Made by a program: the position numbers and the translations under genes | The notes under the pieces: model-generated | Seen by the model: the letters and a program-made list of their open reading frames with translations, nothing else | Database searches by the model: none | Told to the model about the DNA's origin: nothing | Shown: positions 1 to 7,473 of the stretch, one piece after another | Position numbering within the stretch: the stretch's first letter is position 1 | How the letters are laid out: every line of letters starts with the position of its first letter | Assembly (NCBI RefSeq): GCF_001509485.1 | Contig: NZ_LLZI01000256.1 | Coordinates: 1 to 38,173, forward strand | Length of the DNA: 38,173 nucleotides | From: Streptomyces sp. NRRL F-4489 | GTDB lineage: Bacteria; Actinomycetota; Actinomycetes; Streptomycetales; Streptomycetaceae | Direction of reading: 5' to 3'

Positions 1-1
1 T

Positions 2-97
2 CTGATCCGGGACAGCAAGACCCCGGGCGGCCCGGTACTCACCCTGACCCCGCAGTCGTTCAACGACCTCGTGACGTTCGCCAAGACGCACGGCTGA
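2..97 (+). CDS. DUF397 protein, C-terminal fragment (truncated by window start)
   Basis: Only the last 31 codons are visible before TGA at 95-97. The peptide contains RDSKTPGGPVLTLTP followed by a short amphipathic end (FNDLVTFAKTHG). This is the usual C-terminal half of DUF397, a 60-80 residue actinobacterial family with the pattern V.v.DSK.p.gPvL.f...aw..F. In Streptomyces such genes usually lie just downstream of an XRE regulator and act as partner proteins in developmental or stress switches. The partner would lie left of the window. Family assignment rests on this short motif; the exact role is unknown. Confidence 0.75.
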   Translation: MIRDSKTPGGPVLTLTPQSFNDLVTFAKTHG

Positions 98-392
98 CCC
101 ACGCACCCCGGAACCCCGCCGCCCCGTGACCGGAGCAGCGGGGTTTCCACTCGTCCGGGGCGGCGCAGGAAGTGGCAGCTCTGCAGTCGCTCACAAGGAA
201 TTCCACGGACAAATAGCGACGCTGAGCCTCTTCCAACCTGACGGCGCTACCAGGATCCACGCACGACCAGGCTCTGACAGACTCTCGTGCTGCCAGCGGA
301 ACGTGTGGCGCTGTTTGCCCGCGTCGGGCAGCATGTTCATGGTCTCCGTGGAACGGAACCTGGGGATATTACCCGAGATGGGAGAAGTCGCG
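98..392. other. Intergenic spacer, no gene recognised
   Basis: The 295-nt spacer has no convincing gene. It is less GC-rich than the rest of the window. It carries a 13-bp word, TTCCAACCTGACG, at 231-243 that recurs at 1091-1103 in the next spacer, so the two spacers share sequence. A GATATT at 364-369 could be a -10 element for the following gene, but I see no matching -35. Confidence 0.4.
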
Positions 393-995
393 GTGGCACA
401 GGAGGGGATTCTCGTCAGTCGGCGACTGGTCCTCAAGGATTCGGTCACGCCGGACGACATCGAGCGGCTCGTTGAAACGCTGCACTGGCAGTTGGCAGGT
501 TATGTCAAAAAGGATGCCGACAGGGGTGTCGACTTTGCAGCGACCTGGCAGATCGATGAGGCAGTCGAGGCTCACTTCACCGAGGACAGTTATGCGGATG
601 AGCGGTATTTTGTCGTATCGGGTGCCGAGTTGGGTCGAATCGAGGAAGCGCTGAACAATGTCCAGACCAAAATTTTAATCTGGAGCCTCGATGAATTGAT
701 TCTCGAAGTTGACGGCAATATCTACCCTGCCAGCAAGGGAAAGGCGGTTCTGCGTCTTGGGCTGGGCGCTCCGCTGAAGACAGTTGACTCCGTGAAGGAC
801 CGGATCTTGGGGGCATCCAAGAATCCTGAGACGCGGGTGCGTCGAAGGGCGGTGCAAGCCATGGCCTACACCCCTTGGCCTGAATACTGGGAACGGCTCG
901 CGGAGATGGCCGAGGGCGATCCTGATGAGACAGTAGCGCGTGAAGCCGCGTTCGTTATGCAGGCTCTGTCGGAATCCGGAGGCGAGCGGTCTTGA
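393..995 (+). CDS. HEAT-repeat-like hypothetical protein, TTA codon
   Basis: About 200 residues. I chose the GTG at 393 because GGGAGAA lies 6 nt upstream; in-frame ATGs at 333, 339 and 378 are alternatives. The N-terminal part (about 1-130) is mixed alpha/beta and not recognised. The last 60 residues (SVKDRIL... PETRVRRRAVQAMAYTP... DPDETVAREAAFVMQAL) read as two HEAT-like helical repeats, suggesting a protein-protein scaffold. No signal peptide or membrane segment is visible. Base composition is far below its neighbours (A/T-rich around 660-740), and Leu95 is encoded by TTA at 675-677. In Streptomyces that would make translation depend on the bldA tRNA. Low GC and the rare codon suggest acquired DNA. 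Function unknown. Confidence 0.65.
   Translation: MAQEGILVSRRLVLKDSVTPDDIERLVETLHWQLAGYVKKDADRGVDFAATWQIDEAVEAHFTEDSYADERYFVVSGAELGRIEEALNNVQTKILIWSLDELILEVDGNIYPASKGKAVLRLGLGAPLKTVDSVKDRILGASKNPETRVRRRAVQAMAYTPWPEYWERLAEMAEGDPDETVAREAAFVMQALSESGGERS
675..677 (+). promoter_or_regulatory. In-frame TTA codon (bldA-type control)
   Basis: TTA leucine codon inside the HEAT-like gene, in frame from the 393 start (codon 95). TTA is very rare in high-GC Streptomyces genes and is read only by the developmentally controlled bldA tRNA. Confidence 0.6.
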
Positions 996-1353
996 GGCGC
1001 TGTCTTTACCGGTCGTGAGGTTTGCGGGGCGAAGTGGAGTCTCGTTCGAGGGCAGCCGAGTGTGAACGGCGCATGAAGGCAGGGAGCGCTTTCCAACCTG
1101 ACGCGCGGGCTCGGCGGTTGGGCTGACAACGAGGTGAAGCCCCGGGTAGATGGGTTTTCACGTGCATCTGACCAGCTCACAGTGAAGATGGAAAGGGCTC
1201 GCTCTCAACGGTCGCTGCGCAGGCACTCGACTGGCAGTTCGTCGACCTGCGCAGCGACCGTCCAGACCGGCCCGCGCAGCGACCGTTCACACTGGCCCGC
1301 GGCGCCGAGAAATGGCACGGTCCTACCTTCCCAGCCTGCGCCGAGGGAGAAAG
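996..1353. other. Spacer with complex inverted/direct repeats
   Basis: No gene is recognised in this 358-nt spacer. It contains the second copy of TTCCAACCTGACG (1091-1103) and the repeat structure at 1208-1286 described separately. The longer open frame across it has no Streptomyces-like codon use or recognisable protein. Confidence 0.5.
1208..1286. repeat. 16-bp perfect inverted repeat plus third direct copy
   Basis: ACGGTCGCTGCGCAGG at 1208-1223 is the exact reverse complement of 1246-1261. The 22-nt loop holds a further 5-bp stem (TCGAC/GTCGA). A third copy of 13 bases of the right arm, GCGCAGCGACCGT, follows at 1274-1286. It lies about 70 nt upstream of the membrane-protein start at 1354, so it could be an RNA leader structure, a regulator target, or the scar of a mobile element. 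Confidence 0.7.
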
Positions 1354-1980
1354 ATGCGCATCAGCTCGGCCTTAAGGGCTTGCGCCCTGCCGTCCGCGAT
1401 CTCGTTGCTTTGCGGTCTGGTGTTAGGAATTGTTCCTCCACTCCTGGCCGGCGACGGTGGCCCGGTCAGGCAGGCGGCGCATATCGCCCTGTCCGGTGGT
1501 TGGCCGTGGGCGGCTCTCGCGTTCTTCGTTGGCACCGCACAGAGGACACGCATACAGTCCGCGGCGCTGGCCGCGCTGTCGCTGTGTACAGCGGTAACGG
1601 CCTACTACGCCACGAAAGCAACCCACGACATCCGGGGGTCGAACTTGGGTGACCCTGCCGCCCGGCTCGTATCCGAGCCATTCGACTGGGGAGCCCTGGC
1701 GTTCTGGGGAATTTGCGCGTGCTTGCTCGGCTCTCTGCTGGGTTGGGCAGGAAACCTTGCCAGAGAAAGAGGAATGTGGGGCCTTCTCTCCAGGCTGCTG
1801 ATCCCCGCCATTTCCCTCGTGGAGACCACAGCGCGACTCCGCGTCGAGGCGCCTTCGGGGCCCCCGATAATGGCCATGACTTGGGGCTTGACGCGCGGAC
1901 TCGCAGTGGCTGCTGCCACGGGCCTGATTGCACACGCCGTCATCGGCCGGCTTCGCACACGACGCCCCGCCGAAAGCTGA
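1354..1980 (+). CDS. Small integral membrane protein, DUF6518-like, TTA codon
   Basis: 208 residues. ATG at 1354 is preceded by GGGAGAAAG a few nt upstream; an in-frame ATG at 1312 lacks a ribosome site. There are about five hydrophobic segments: SAISLLCGLVLGIVPPLLAG, WPWAALAFFVGTA, SAALAALSLCTAVTAYYA, WGALAFWGICACLLGSLLGW and a last one near LTRGLAVAAATGLIAHAVIG. Segment spacing, the W..lafF.G pattern after helix 1 and the AYY at the end of helix 3 resemble the Streptomyces DUF6518 family, whose function is unknown. Leu24 is TTA (1423-1425), implying bldA-dependent expression. Probably monocistronic; the next gene is 600 nt away. Confidence 0.7.
   Translation: MRISSALRACALPSAISLLCGLVLGIVPPLLAGDGGPVRQAAHIALSGGWPWAALAFFVGTAQRTRIQSAALAALSLCTAVTAYYATKATHDIRGSNLGDPAARLVSEPFDWGALAFWGICACLLGSLLGWAGNLARERGMWGLLSRLLIPAISLVETTARLRVEAPSGPPIMAMTWGLTRGLAVAAATGLIAHAVIGRLRTRRPAES
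1423..1425 (+). promoter_or_regulatory. In-frame TTA codon (bldA-type control)
   Basis: TTA leucine codon, codon 24 of the DUF6518-like gene (in frame with ATG 1354). It is the second TTA-containing gene in a row at this end of the window. Confidence 0.65.
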
Positions 1981-2592
1981 AGAACGGCACCGGCCGGGAA
2001 AGCGAAACGGTACGGCCCGCAGCAATGCGGTACAAGCGCCGTCTGCAGTGGCCAGGGGCCCTGATCCGCCGTTGTCATCGCCATGCTCGATGTCGCCGTT
2101 GTCGCATGCCAAGGTCCGCGTGGGCTCGGAACGCTGTCCGGCCATGTACGGACCGGATCGAGACGCCCCTTCGCCACCGCGCCTCCACGTGCGCATGCCG
2201 TCAAATCCCGCTGGTCCTACCGGAGTTGACCGCCACGGCAGTACGCTGGATCGGCCAAATCCTCCAGTTGGACAGGGCAGTTACGGGGGAAATGGCGGCC
2301 CAGGGTGCACCCGGGAACACCCAAGCCGCCCGGTCGGGGCCCTATCGAGTAGTGGATAGGGCCCCGACTGCCCCCTCCAGAGACGGGGCCAACTGCCCCG
2401 CCCCTGCCTCCAGGCTCACCCACCGCCTCGGCCTTCTGGGGCCGCCTGAGGGACTTGGGGGCTGCCTGAGGGACTTCTCGGGGCCGCCAGGGGCGGTTCT
2501 CCGGGAGCCTCGACAGTCTCGACATGCGGTGTCCGGGGGTCGGGGGTCTCATGGCCGTACGGGAACGTGTCGCTCGCCTGAGAGGTAGTCCC
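1981..2592. other. 612-nt spacer with terminator and short repeats
   Basis: No protein I can support is encoded here. Frames that remain open give Arg/Pro/Ser-rich translations without family features. Visible elements are the 14-bp perfect hairpin at 2333-2368 (separate entry) and a 16-bp near-perfect tandem repeat with GCCTGAGGGACTT at 2441-2456 and 2461-2476. It could hold a decayed gene, but no remnant is recognisable. Confidence 0.45.
2333..2368. terminator. Strong hairpin, 14-bp perfect stem
   Basis: GTCGGGGCCCTATC (2333-2346) pairs exactly with GATAGGGCCCCGAC (2355-2368) around an 8-nt loop. No T-run follows, which is normal for actinobacterial intrinsic terminators. It sits 350 nt after the membrane protein and 220 nt before the hydrolase, so it may insulate the two units. 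Confidence 0.6.
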
Positions 2593-3285
2593 ATGGCCGG
2601 CAAGCCTGCCGTCGTCCTCGTCCACGGTTTCTGGGGCGGCGCCGCCCACTGGGCGAAGGTCATCACCGCACTCGACCGCCGTGGCTTCGGTGCCCTCCAC
2701 GCCGTGGAGAACCCCCTGACGTCCTTGGCCGACGACGCCGAGCGCACGCGAAAGATGGTCCGGCAGATCGAGGGGCCGGTGGTGCTCGTCGGCCACTCGT
2801 ACGGTGGCGCGGTGATCACCGAGATGGGAGACCTCCCGAACGTCACCGGGCTGGTCTACATCGCCGCCTTCGCCCCCGACGCCGGCGAGAGCCCCGGCGG
2901 GATCACCCAGGAGAAACCGCCCGCTGCGGCCGACAATCTCGTCCCGGATTCCGACGGCTATCTGTGGATCAAGCCGGAGAAGTTCCGCGAGAGCTTCGCC
3001 CAGGACCTTCCGGAGGACGAAGCCCTGGTGATGGCTGTGACGCAGAAGGCACCGCTGGCGTCCACCTTCGGCGACGCCGTCACCACACCGGCCTGGCGCA
3101 CGAAGCCGACCTGGTACCAGGTCTCCGCCGACGACCGCATGATCCATCCCGACAACGAACGCCGCATGGCGCAGCGCATGAACCCCCGTAAGACCATCGA
3201 ACTGGCGGCAAGCCACGCGTCGTTGGCCTCCCAGCCCGAACCGGTCGCCGACCTCATCGAAGAAGCCGCGAACGCGGGTTCCTGA
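2593..3285 (+). CDS. Alpha/beta hydrolase
   Basis: 230 residues. ATG at 2593 with AGAGGT six nt upstream gives a compact start directly before the first strand (KPAVVLVHGFWGG). An in-frame ATG at 2524 would add 23 unconvincing residues. Oxyanion-hole motif HGFWGG is at 11-16. The nucleophile elbow GHSYGG has Ser69. Asp in SADDRMIHP and His in ASHASL near the C-terminus complete the triad. Size and motifs match the small esterase/salicylate-esterase-like alpha/beta hydrolases common in Streptomyces, which act on esters of small molecules in the cytoplasm. No signal peptide. Probably monocistronic. Substrate not predictable from sequence. Confidence 0.88.
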   Translation: MAGKPAVVLVHGFWGGAAHWAKVITALDRRGFGALHAVENPLTSLADDAERTRKMVRQIEGPVVLVGHSYGGAVITEMGDLPNVTGLVYIAAFAPDAGESPGGITQEKPPAAADNLVPDSDGYLWIKPEKFRESFAQDLPEDEALVMAVTQKAPLASTFGDAVTTPAWRTKPTWYQVSADDRMIHPDNERRMAQRMNPRKTIELAASHASLASQPEPVADLIEEAANAGS

Positions 3286-3466
3286 AGGAGGGGAGCTGGG
3301 CGTCGGCGGGGCGTCGGAACGTCGGCCGCGCGTCGGCCGCGCGCTGTGACGGACGGTGGTCCGGCAGCCTGTGAGATGTGAAATCCTGGCTCGCGAAAGC
3401 TGCTCACCGAGGCCCGCAAGCGCCTGTCGCGGCGGCAGCACGGATGCGTATCGGAAGGTGTAATAA

Positions 3467-3748
3467 ATGGCTCAGGCAACCGCACGGCACATCTTGGTCC
3501 CGACCGAGGAAAAGGCCAACGAGCTGAAGGCGCAGATCGAGGCGGGGGCGGATTTCGCCGAGCTGGCCAAGGCCAACTCCACCTGCCCTTCCGGCCGCCA
3601 GGGCGGTGACCTGGGTTCGTTCGGCCCCGGGCAGATGGTGAAGGAATTCGACACGGTCGTCTTTTCCGCACCGACCGGAACTGTTCAGGGCCCGGTCCGG
3701 ACCCAGTTCGGCTACCACCTCATCGAGGTAACCAGCCGCCAGGACTGA
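3467..3748 (+). CDS. ppiC: Parvulin-type peptidyl-prolyl isomerase (PpiC-like)
   Basis: 93 residues, the same length as the single-domain parvulin PpiC (Par10) of E. coli. The ATG at 3467 follows GGAAGGTG with good spacing. The whole protein is one rotamase domain: ARHILVPTEEKANELKAQIE at the N-terminus, then DFAELAKANSTCPSG, GGDLGSFGPGQMVKEFD, and the C-terminal TQFGYHLIEV strand. It catalyses cis-trans isomerisation of prolyl bonds in client proteins. There is no signal peptide, lipobox or SurA/PrsA-like chaperone arm, so it should act in the cytoplasm. It stands alone between unrelated genes. The symbol is by similarity of form; orthology is not shown. Confidence 0.92.
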   Translation: MAQATARHILVPTEEKANELKAQIEAGADFAELAKANSTCPSGRQGGDLGSFGPGQMVKEFDTVVFSAPTGTVQGPVRTQFGYHLIEVTSRQD

Positions 3749-3933
3749 CATGCGGGACTGACATGGCATTCCGGGCTGCGTCTGCGTCTGCGTTCTTGCG
3801 GCGCAGTCCGGTTTACCGATGGCGAGTACGGCGCCGATGGCAAGTAGTTCTGCGCAGCGCCTGAACGGTTCCGGGGACGGGCCACGGGCCGCCCCGCGCG
3901 GCGCCCGGGTGGGGCGTGGTGCACGATGGGCGC

Positions 3934-4269
3934 ATGAGCATCGTGAAGATCAATGTGCTGACCGTCCCGGCTGAGCAGCGGGAGGTGCTGGAGCAGCGGT
4001 TCGCGTCGCGGGCCGGCACGGTGGATTCCGCCGACGGTTTCGAGTGGTTCGAGCTGCTGCGCCCGCTGGAGGGGACCGATCAGTACCTCGTCTACACCCG
4101 GTGGCGGGACGAGGCGGCGTTCCAGGCGTGGATGGAGGGGCCGATGAAGGCCGCGCACCAGCACGGCGGTGCGGGTGGTCAGGGCGGCGAGCGGCCGAAG
4201 CCGGCCGCGTCCGGTTCGACGCTGTGGTCGTTCGAGGTCGTGCAGCAGGCGGCGCCCAAGCAGGGCTGA
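3934..4269 (+). CDS. Antibiotic biosynthesis monooxygenase (ABM/IsdG-fold) protein
   Basis: 111 residues. It starts MSIVKINVLTVPAEQREVLEQRF and contains the ABM core: ferredoxin-like fold with VDSADGFEWFELLRP, YLVYTRWRDEAAFQAWM. These small dimeric proteins include cofactor-free quinone-forming monooxygenases and haem-degrading IsdG/HmoB-type enzymes. The WRDEAAFQAWM helix and the His-rich stretch after it fit the haem-degrading branch, but that is only a suggestion. The start is probably leaderless: CACGAT ends 7 nt before the ATG and no Shine-Dalgarno is visible. The last 30 residues are a Gly-rich linker and a final beta strand (TLWSFEVVQQ). Confidence 0.82.
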   Translation: MSIVKINVLTVPAEQREVLEQRFASRAGTVDSADGFEWFELLRPLEGTDQYLVYTRWRDEAAFQAWMEGPMKAAHQHGGAGGQGGERPKPAASGSTLWSFEVVQQAAPKQG

Positions 4270-4336
4270 GGGGCACCCCGGCCCCGGCCTCGGGGTATCC
4301 GAAACCGCTTGCGTTCCGGTGCCCCGGGGGCGTGGC

Positions 4337-4918
4337 ATGGCCGTCATGACCGAAACCGCCCTTCCGGCCCCGTCGCCCCCGGCCTGGACCGTCAGCGCCG
4401 AGCCGGCCGGTTCCCCGGTGGCGCGTGCGCTGCTGCGGGAGTACTACGCCGATGTCGCCGACCGGTATTACGTGTTGTACGAGGGGCGGCGGGCGACGGC
4501 GGAGGAGATCGAGGCGGGTGTCGCCGCGTATCCGAGCGGGGAGTTGGCGCCGCCGCACGGGGTGCTGCTGGTGGCCCGGCAAGGCGGTACGCCGGCCGGT
4601 TGTGCCGGGGCGCGGCGGCTGGACGACCGGACCGCCGAGCTGAAGCAGGTGTTCGTACGGCCCGGCCGGCGCGGGCAGGGGGCGGCGGGCGCGCTGCTGC
4701 GGGCCGTGGAGGCGGCCGCGGCGGGCTGGGGCGCCGAGCGGATCCGGCTGGACACCCGGCTGGATCTGACGGAGGCGATCGCGCTGTACCGGCGGCGTGG
4801 TTACCGGGAGATCGATCCGTATCACTTCGGGGATCCGTATGCGGAGATCTTCTTTGAGAAGGATCTTCTGCGACGAGAGCCGCCGGCACCGAGCTCGACC
4901 ACGGCCGGGACCGGCTGA
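4337..4918 (+). CDS. GNAT family N-acetyltransferase
   Basis: 193 residues from ATG 4337 (GGGGGCG upstream); ATG 4346 is an alternative start. The acetyl-CoA site is clear: LKQVFVRPGRRGQGAAGALL has the beta4 strand and the pyrophosphate loop R/Q-x-x-G-x-G/A. This is followed by the IRLDTRLDLTEAIALYRRRGYREI motif typical of GNATs that recognise small substrates. The protein would transfer an acetyl group from acetyl-CoA to an amine; the acceptor is unknown. It lies 68 nt after the ABM gene on the same strand and could be co-transcribed. It is convergent with the exporter gene; the short spacer has no strong terminator. Confidence 0.88.
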   Translation: MAVMTETALPAPSPPAWTVSAEPAGSPVARALLREYYADVADRYYVLYEGRRATAEEIEAGVAAYPSGELAPPHGVLLVARQGGTPAGCAGARRLDDRTAELKQVFVRPGRRGQGAAGALLRAVEAAAAGWGAERIRLDTRLDLTEAIALYRRRGYREIDPYHFGDPYAEIFFEKDLLRREPPAPSSTTAGTG

Positions 4919-4978
4919 GCCCGCGCCCGGCCCGGCCCGGCGTAAAGCCGCGTCCCCCGCGTACGCCACGCACCCCGC

Positions 4979-7078
4979 CTACGGCGTGCGGTCCGGCGGC
5001 CGGGGCCGGTCCGGCGCGGGCGCGGCCGTGCGGGCCGGGGTGCGGGGGACCGGGCGGCGGACGTCGCCGTCGCCGGGCTCCTCGGCGTCCGAGCCGGAGA
5101 GTTCCGCGGACAGCTCGCGGACGAGTTCGGTGAGGTCGGTGGGGCGGTCCTTCGTCCACCAGTCGCCCAGCAGCTCCGCCAGCGACTCCTGGCGGGCCGC
5201 CGCGAGCCGGCCGGCCGCCTCCCGGCCGCGGTCGGTGAGCAGCAGCATCAGGCCGTCGCGCCGCGCCAGCCCGCGTTCCTCGATCTGCCGGACGCCCTCG
5301 GCGACGACCCCGAGCGGTACCCGGGTGCGTTCGGCGAGCAGGCCGGGCTCCACCGACCCGTAGCGGTGGATGCGCAGCACCAGCCAGCCGGCGGCCGGTT
5401 TGAGGTCGAGCCCGGCGCGGGCGGTGATCTTCTCGTAGATGTCCTTGCGGCCCGCCGCGCTGCCCAGTTTGGACAGCGCCCTGGCGACCTCCTCCCGGGA
5501 CGAGCGCTGGACCGGGTTGGTGCACAGGACCTCGCTGGTGTCCGGCGCGGTGACGCTGGCGCGCAGCGGCTCCTCCTTGAGGAACCACGCCAGGACGAAC
5601 GCGGCCAGCACGACCGGCACCGCGTAGAGGAAGACGTCGGTGATGGAGACCGAGTACGCGCCGAGGACGCCCGCGCGCGGCCCGGGCGGCAGCTGGGCGA
5701 CCGCCCGCGGGTCCTGGGCGAGCCGCGCCGGGCTGACGCCGGGCGGCAGCGGCTGCCCGGCGAGGGCGGCGGTGATCCGCGGGGCGAGCCGGTTGGCGAA
5801 GAGCGTGCCGAAGATCGAGACGCCGAACGAGGCGCCGATGGAGCGGAAGAAGGTGGCGCCGGACGTCGCCACGCCCAGGTCCCGGTACGGCACCGCGTTC
5901 TGCACGATGAGCACCAGCACCTGCATGACCAGGCCGAGCCCGAAGCCGAAGACGAAGAAGTACGTGCTCATCAGCGCCACGCCGGTGGTCGGGTCGAGGC
6001 GGTGCAGGAGCAGCAGGCCGAGGGTGACGACGGCGGTGCCCGCGACGGGGAAGACCTTGTAGCGGCCGGTGCGGGAGACGATCTGGCCGGAGGCGGTGGA
6101 GGACAGCAGCATGCCGAAGACCATCGGCAGCATGTGCACCCCGGACATCGTGGGCGAGACCCGCTGCACGACCTGGAGGAAGGTTGGCAGGTACGTCATC
6201 GAGCCGAACATCGCGAAGCCGATGACGAAGCCGATCACCGAGCAGAGGGCGAACGTCCGCGAACGGAACAGCCGCAGCGGAATGACCGGCTCCGCGGCCC
6301 GCCGCTCGACGAGGACGAACGCGGCGAGCAGTACGGCGCCGAGCCCGGCGAGCAGCGCGGTCTGCCAGGAGGCCCACGGGTAGCTGACGCCGCCGAGCGA
6401 GGTCATCAGGACCAGGCAGGCGGCGACCGCGGCGATCAGGGCGGTGCCGAGGTAGTCGATGCGGTGGCGGGTGCGGTGGACCGGTATGTGCAGCGCGGCG
6501 GCGATCACGGCGAGCGCGACGGCGCCGATCGGGACGTTGATGTAGAAGACCCAGCGCCAGCTGAGGTGGTCCACGAAGAGTCCGCCGAGGAGCGGTCCCA
6601 GTACGCTCGTGCCGCCGAAGACGGCGCCGAACAGGCCCTGGTAGCGGCCGCGCTCGCGGGGCGGCACGATGTCCCCGACGATCGCCATCGACAGCACGAT
6701 CAGGCCGCCGCCGCCCAGCCCTTGCAGCGCCCGGAAGGCGATCAGCTCGCCCATGTTGCGCGCGAGGCCGCAGAGCACCGAGCCGATCAGGAAGAGCACG
6801 ATGGCGGACTGGAAGAGTTTCTTCCGGCCGTACTGGTCGCCGAGCTTGCCCCACAGGGGCGTGGCGGCCGTGGAGGCCAGCAGGTAGGCGGTGACCACCC
6901 AGGAGAGGTGGTTCAGGCCGCCGAGGTCGCTGACGATGGTGGGCAGCGCGGTGGCGACGATGGTCTGGTCGAGTGCGGCGATCAGCAGGCCGAGCAGCAG
7001 CGCGCCGATCGCGACGAGGACCGTCCGGCGGGAACGGTCCTCGCCGGGGACGGCGGGGGCGCTGGTGTCCTGCGCCAT
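4979..7078 (-). CDS. MFS drug exporter (DHA2, 14 TM) fused to a C-terminal MarR-like domain
   Basis: 699 residues. The start is ATG 7078-7076 with GGGAGG about 8 nt upstream on the minus strand. Residues 1-500 form a 14-helix H+ antiporter of the QacA/EmrB (DHA2) type: motif D1 [11 protein letters not shown], motif [13 protein letters not shown], motif C region [16 protein letters not shown], and DHA2 signature [17 protein letters not shown]. After the last helix comes a 198-residue cytoplasmic tail. About 525-660 of it looks like a winged helix: [51 protein letters not shown], i.e. helix-turn-helix, wing, then a MarR-style dimerisation helix. The final 40 residues are Pro/Arg-rich. Established function of the family is efflux of drugs or dyes; the tail may sense ligands or DNA, which is inference. 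Confidence 0.9.
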   Translation of the reverse strand: MAQDTSAPAVPGEDRSRRTVLVAIGALLLGLLIAALDQTIVATALPTIVSDLGGLNHLSWVVTAYLLASTAATPLWGKLGDQYGRKKLFQSAIVLFLIGSVLCGLARNMGELIAFRALQGLGGGGLIVLSMAIVGDIVPPRERGRYQGLFGAVFGGTSVLGPLLGGLFVDHLSWRWVFYINVPIGAVALAVIAAALHIPVHRTRHRIDYLGTALIAAVAACLVLMTSLGGVSYPWASWQTALLAGLGAVLLAAFVLVERRAAEPVIPLRLFRSRTFALCSVIGFVIGFAMFGSMTYLPTFLQVVQRVSPTMSGVHMLPMVFGMLLSSTASGQIVSRTGRYKVFPVAGTAVVTLGLLLLHRLDPTTGVALMSTYFFVFGFGLGLVMQVLVLIVQNAVPYRDLGVATSGATFFRSIGASFGVSIFGTLFANRLAPRITAALAGQPLPPGVSPARLAQDPRAVAQLPPGPRAGVLGAYSVSITDVFLYAVPVVLAAFVLAWFLKEEPLRASVTAPDTSEVLCTNPVQRSSREEVARALSKLGSAAGRKDIYEKITARAGLDLKPAAGWLVLRIHRYGSVEPGLLAERTRVPLGVVAEGVRQIEERGLARRDGLMLLLTDRGREAAGRLAAARQESLAELLGDWWTKDRPTDLTELVRELSAELSGSDAEEPGDGDVRRPVPRTPARTAAPAPDRPRPPDRTP

Positions 7079-7473
7079 GAGCGGGGCCTCCCTCGTGTCC
7101 GGCTCGGGGTGCGGGGTGGTGTGCGGATGATCGGTGTCCGGCTCGGGGTGCGGATGATCGGTCGGTCGGGTCGATGTGCGGCTTGTGTTCCGGCTCGTCC
7201 TTCGAGGTCTGGTGGGTCGCTCGGTGGTTCGCTCGGGGCCTTTGGGGTCCCTGGGGCCGTCGTGGATCGCTGCGGGTCCTCGCGGGCCTTCTTTCCATCG
7301 TGAGCGGTATCGGGGTTTCTGGCCCGCCGAGTCGGATTCGGGCCGCCGAGCCGGGGAGGGTGCGCGGGGATGTCGTGGAGCGGCTCGCGGGGATGTCGTG
7401 GAGCGGCTGCGGGGCGGCGGCCGGGTTCTGCATAATCGGCCCCCCGGTGCGCGCCTCCAGGGAGGGGACCCTC
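7079..7473. other. Divergent promoter region with tandem duplications
   Basis: This 395-nt region between the exporter and the peptidoglycan-binding gene should hold both promoters, though I cannot place them with confidence. It contains two sets of duplicated words: a 20-bp unit (GTGTCCGGCTCGGGGTGCGG) at 7095-7114 and 7134-7153 (period 39), and a 22-bp unit containing GGGGATGTCGTGGAGCGG at 7364-7385 and 7387-7408 (period 23). Confidence 0.6.

Noticed and set aside
1981..2592. Possible decayed gene or transposase remnant in the long spacer
   Set aside because: No frame shows a recognisable motif; only a terminator and short repeats can be supported.
7095..7153. CRISPR-like repeats
   Set aside because: Only two or three units, irregular spacing in the window as a whole, repeats lie in coding DNA or promoters; no cas genes.
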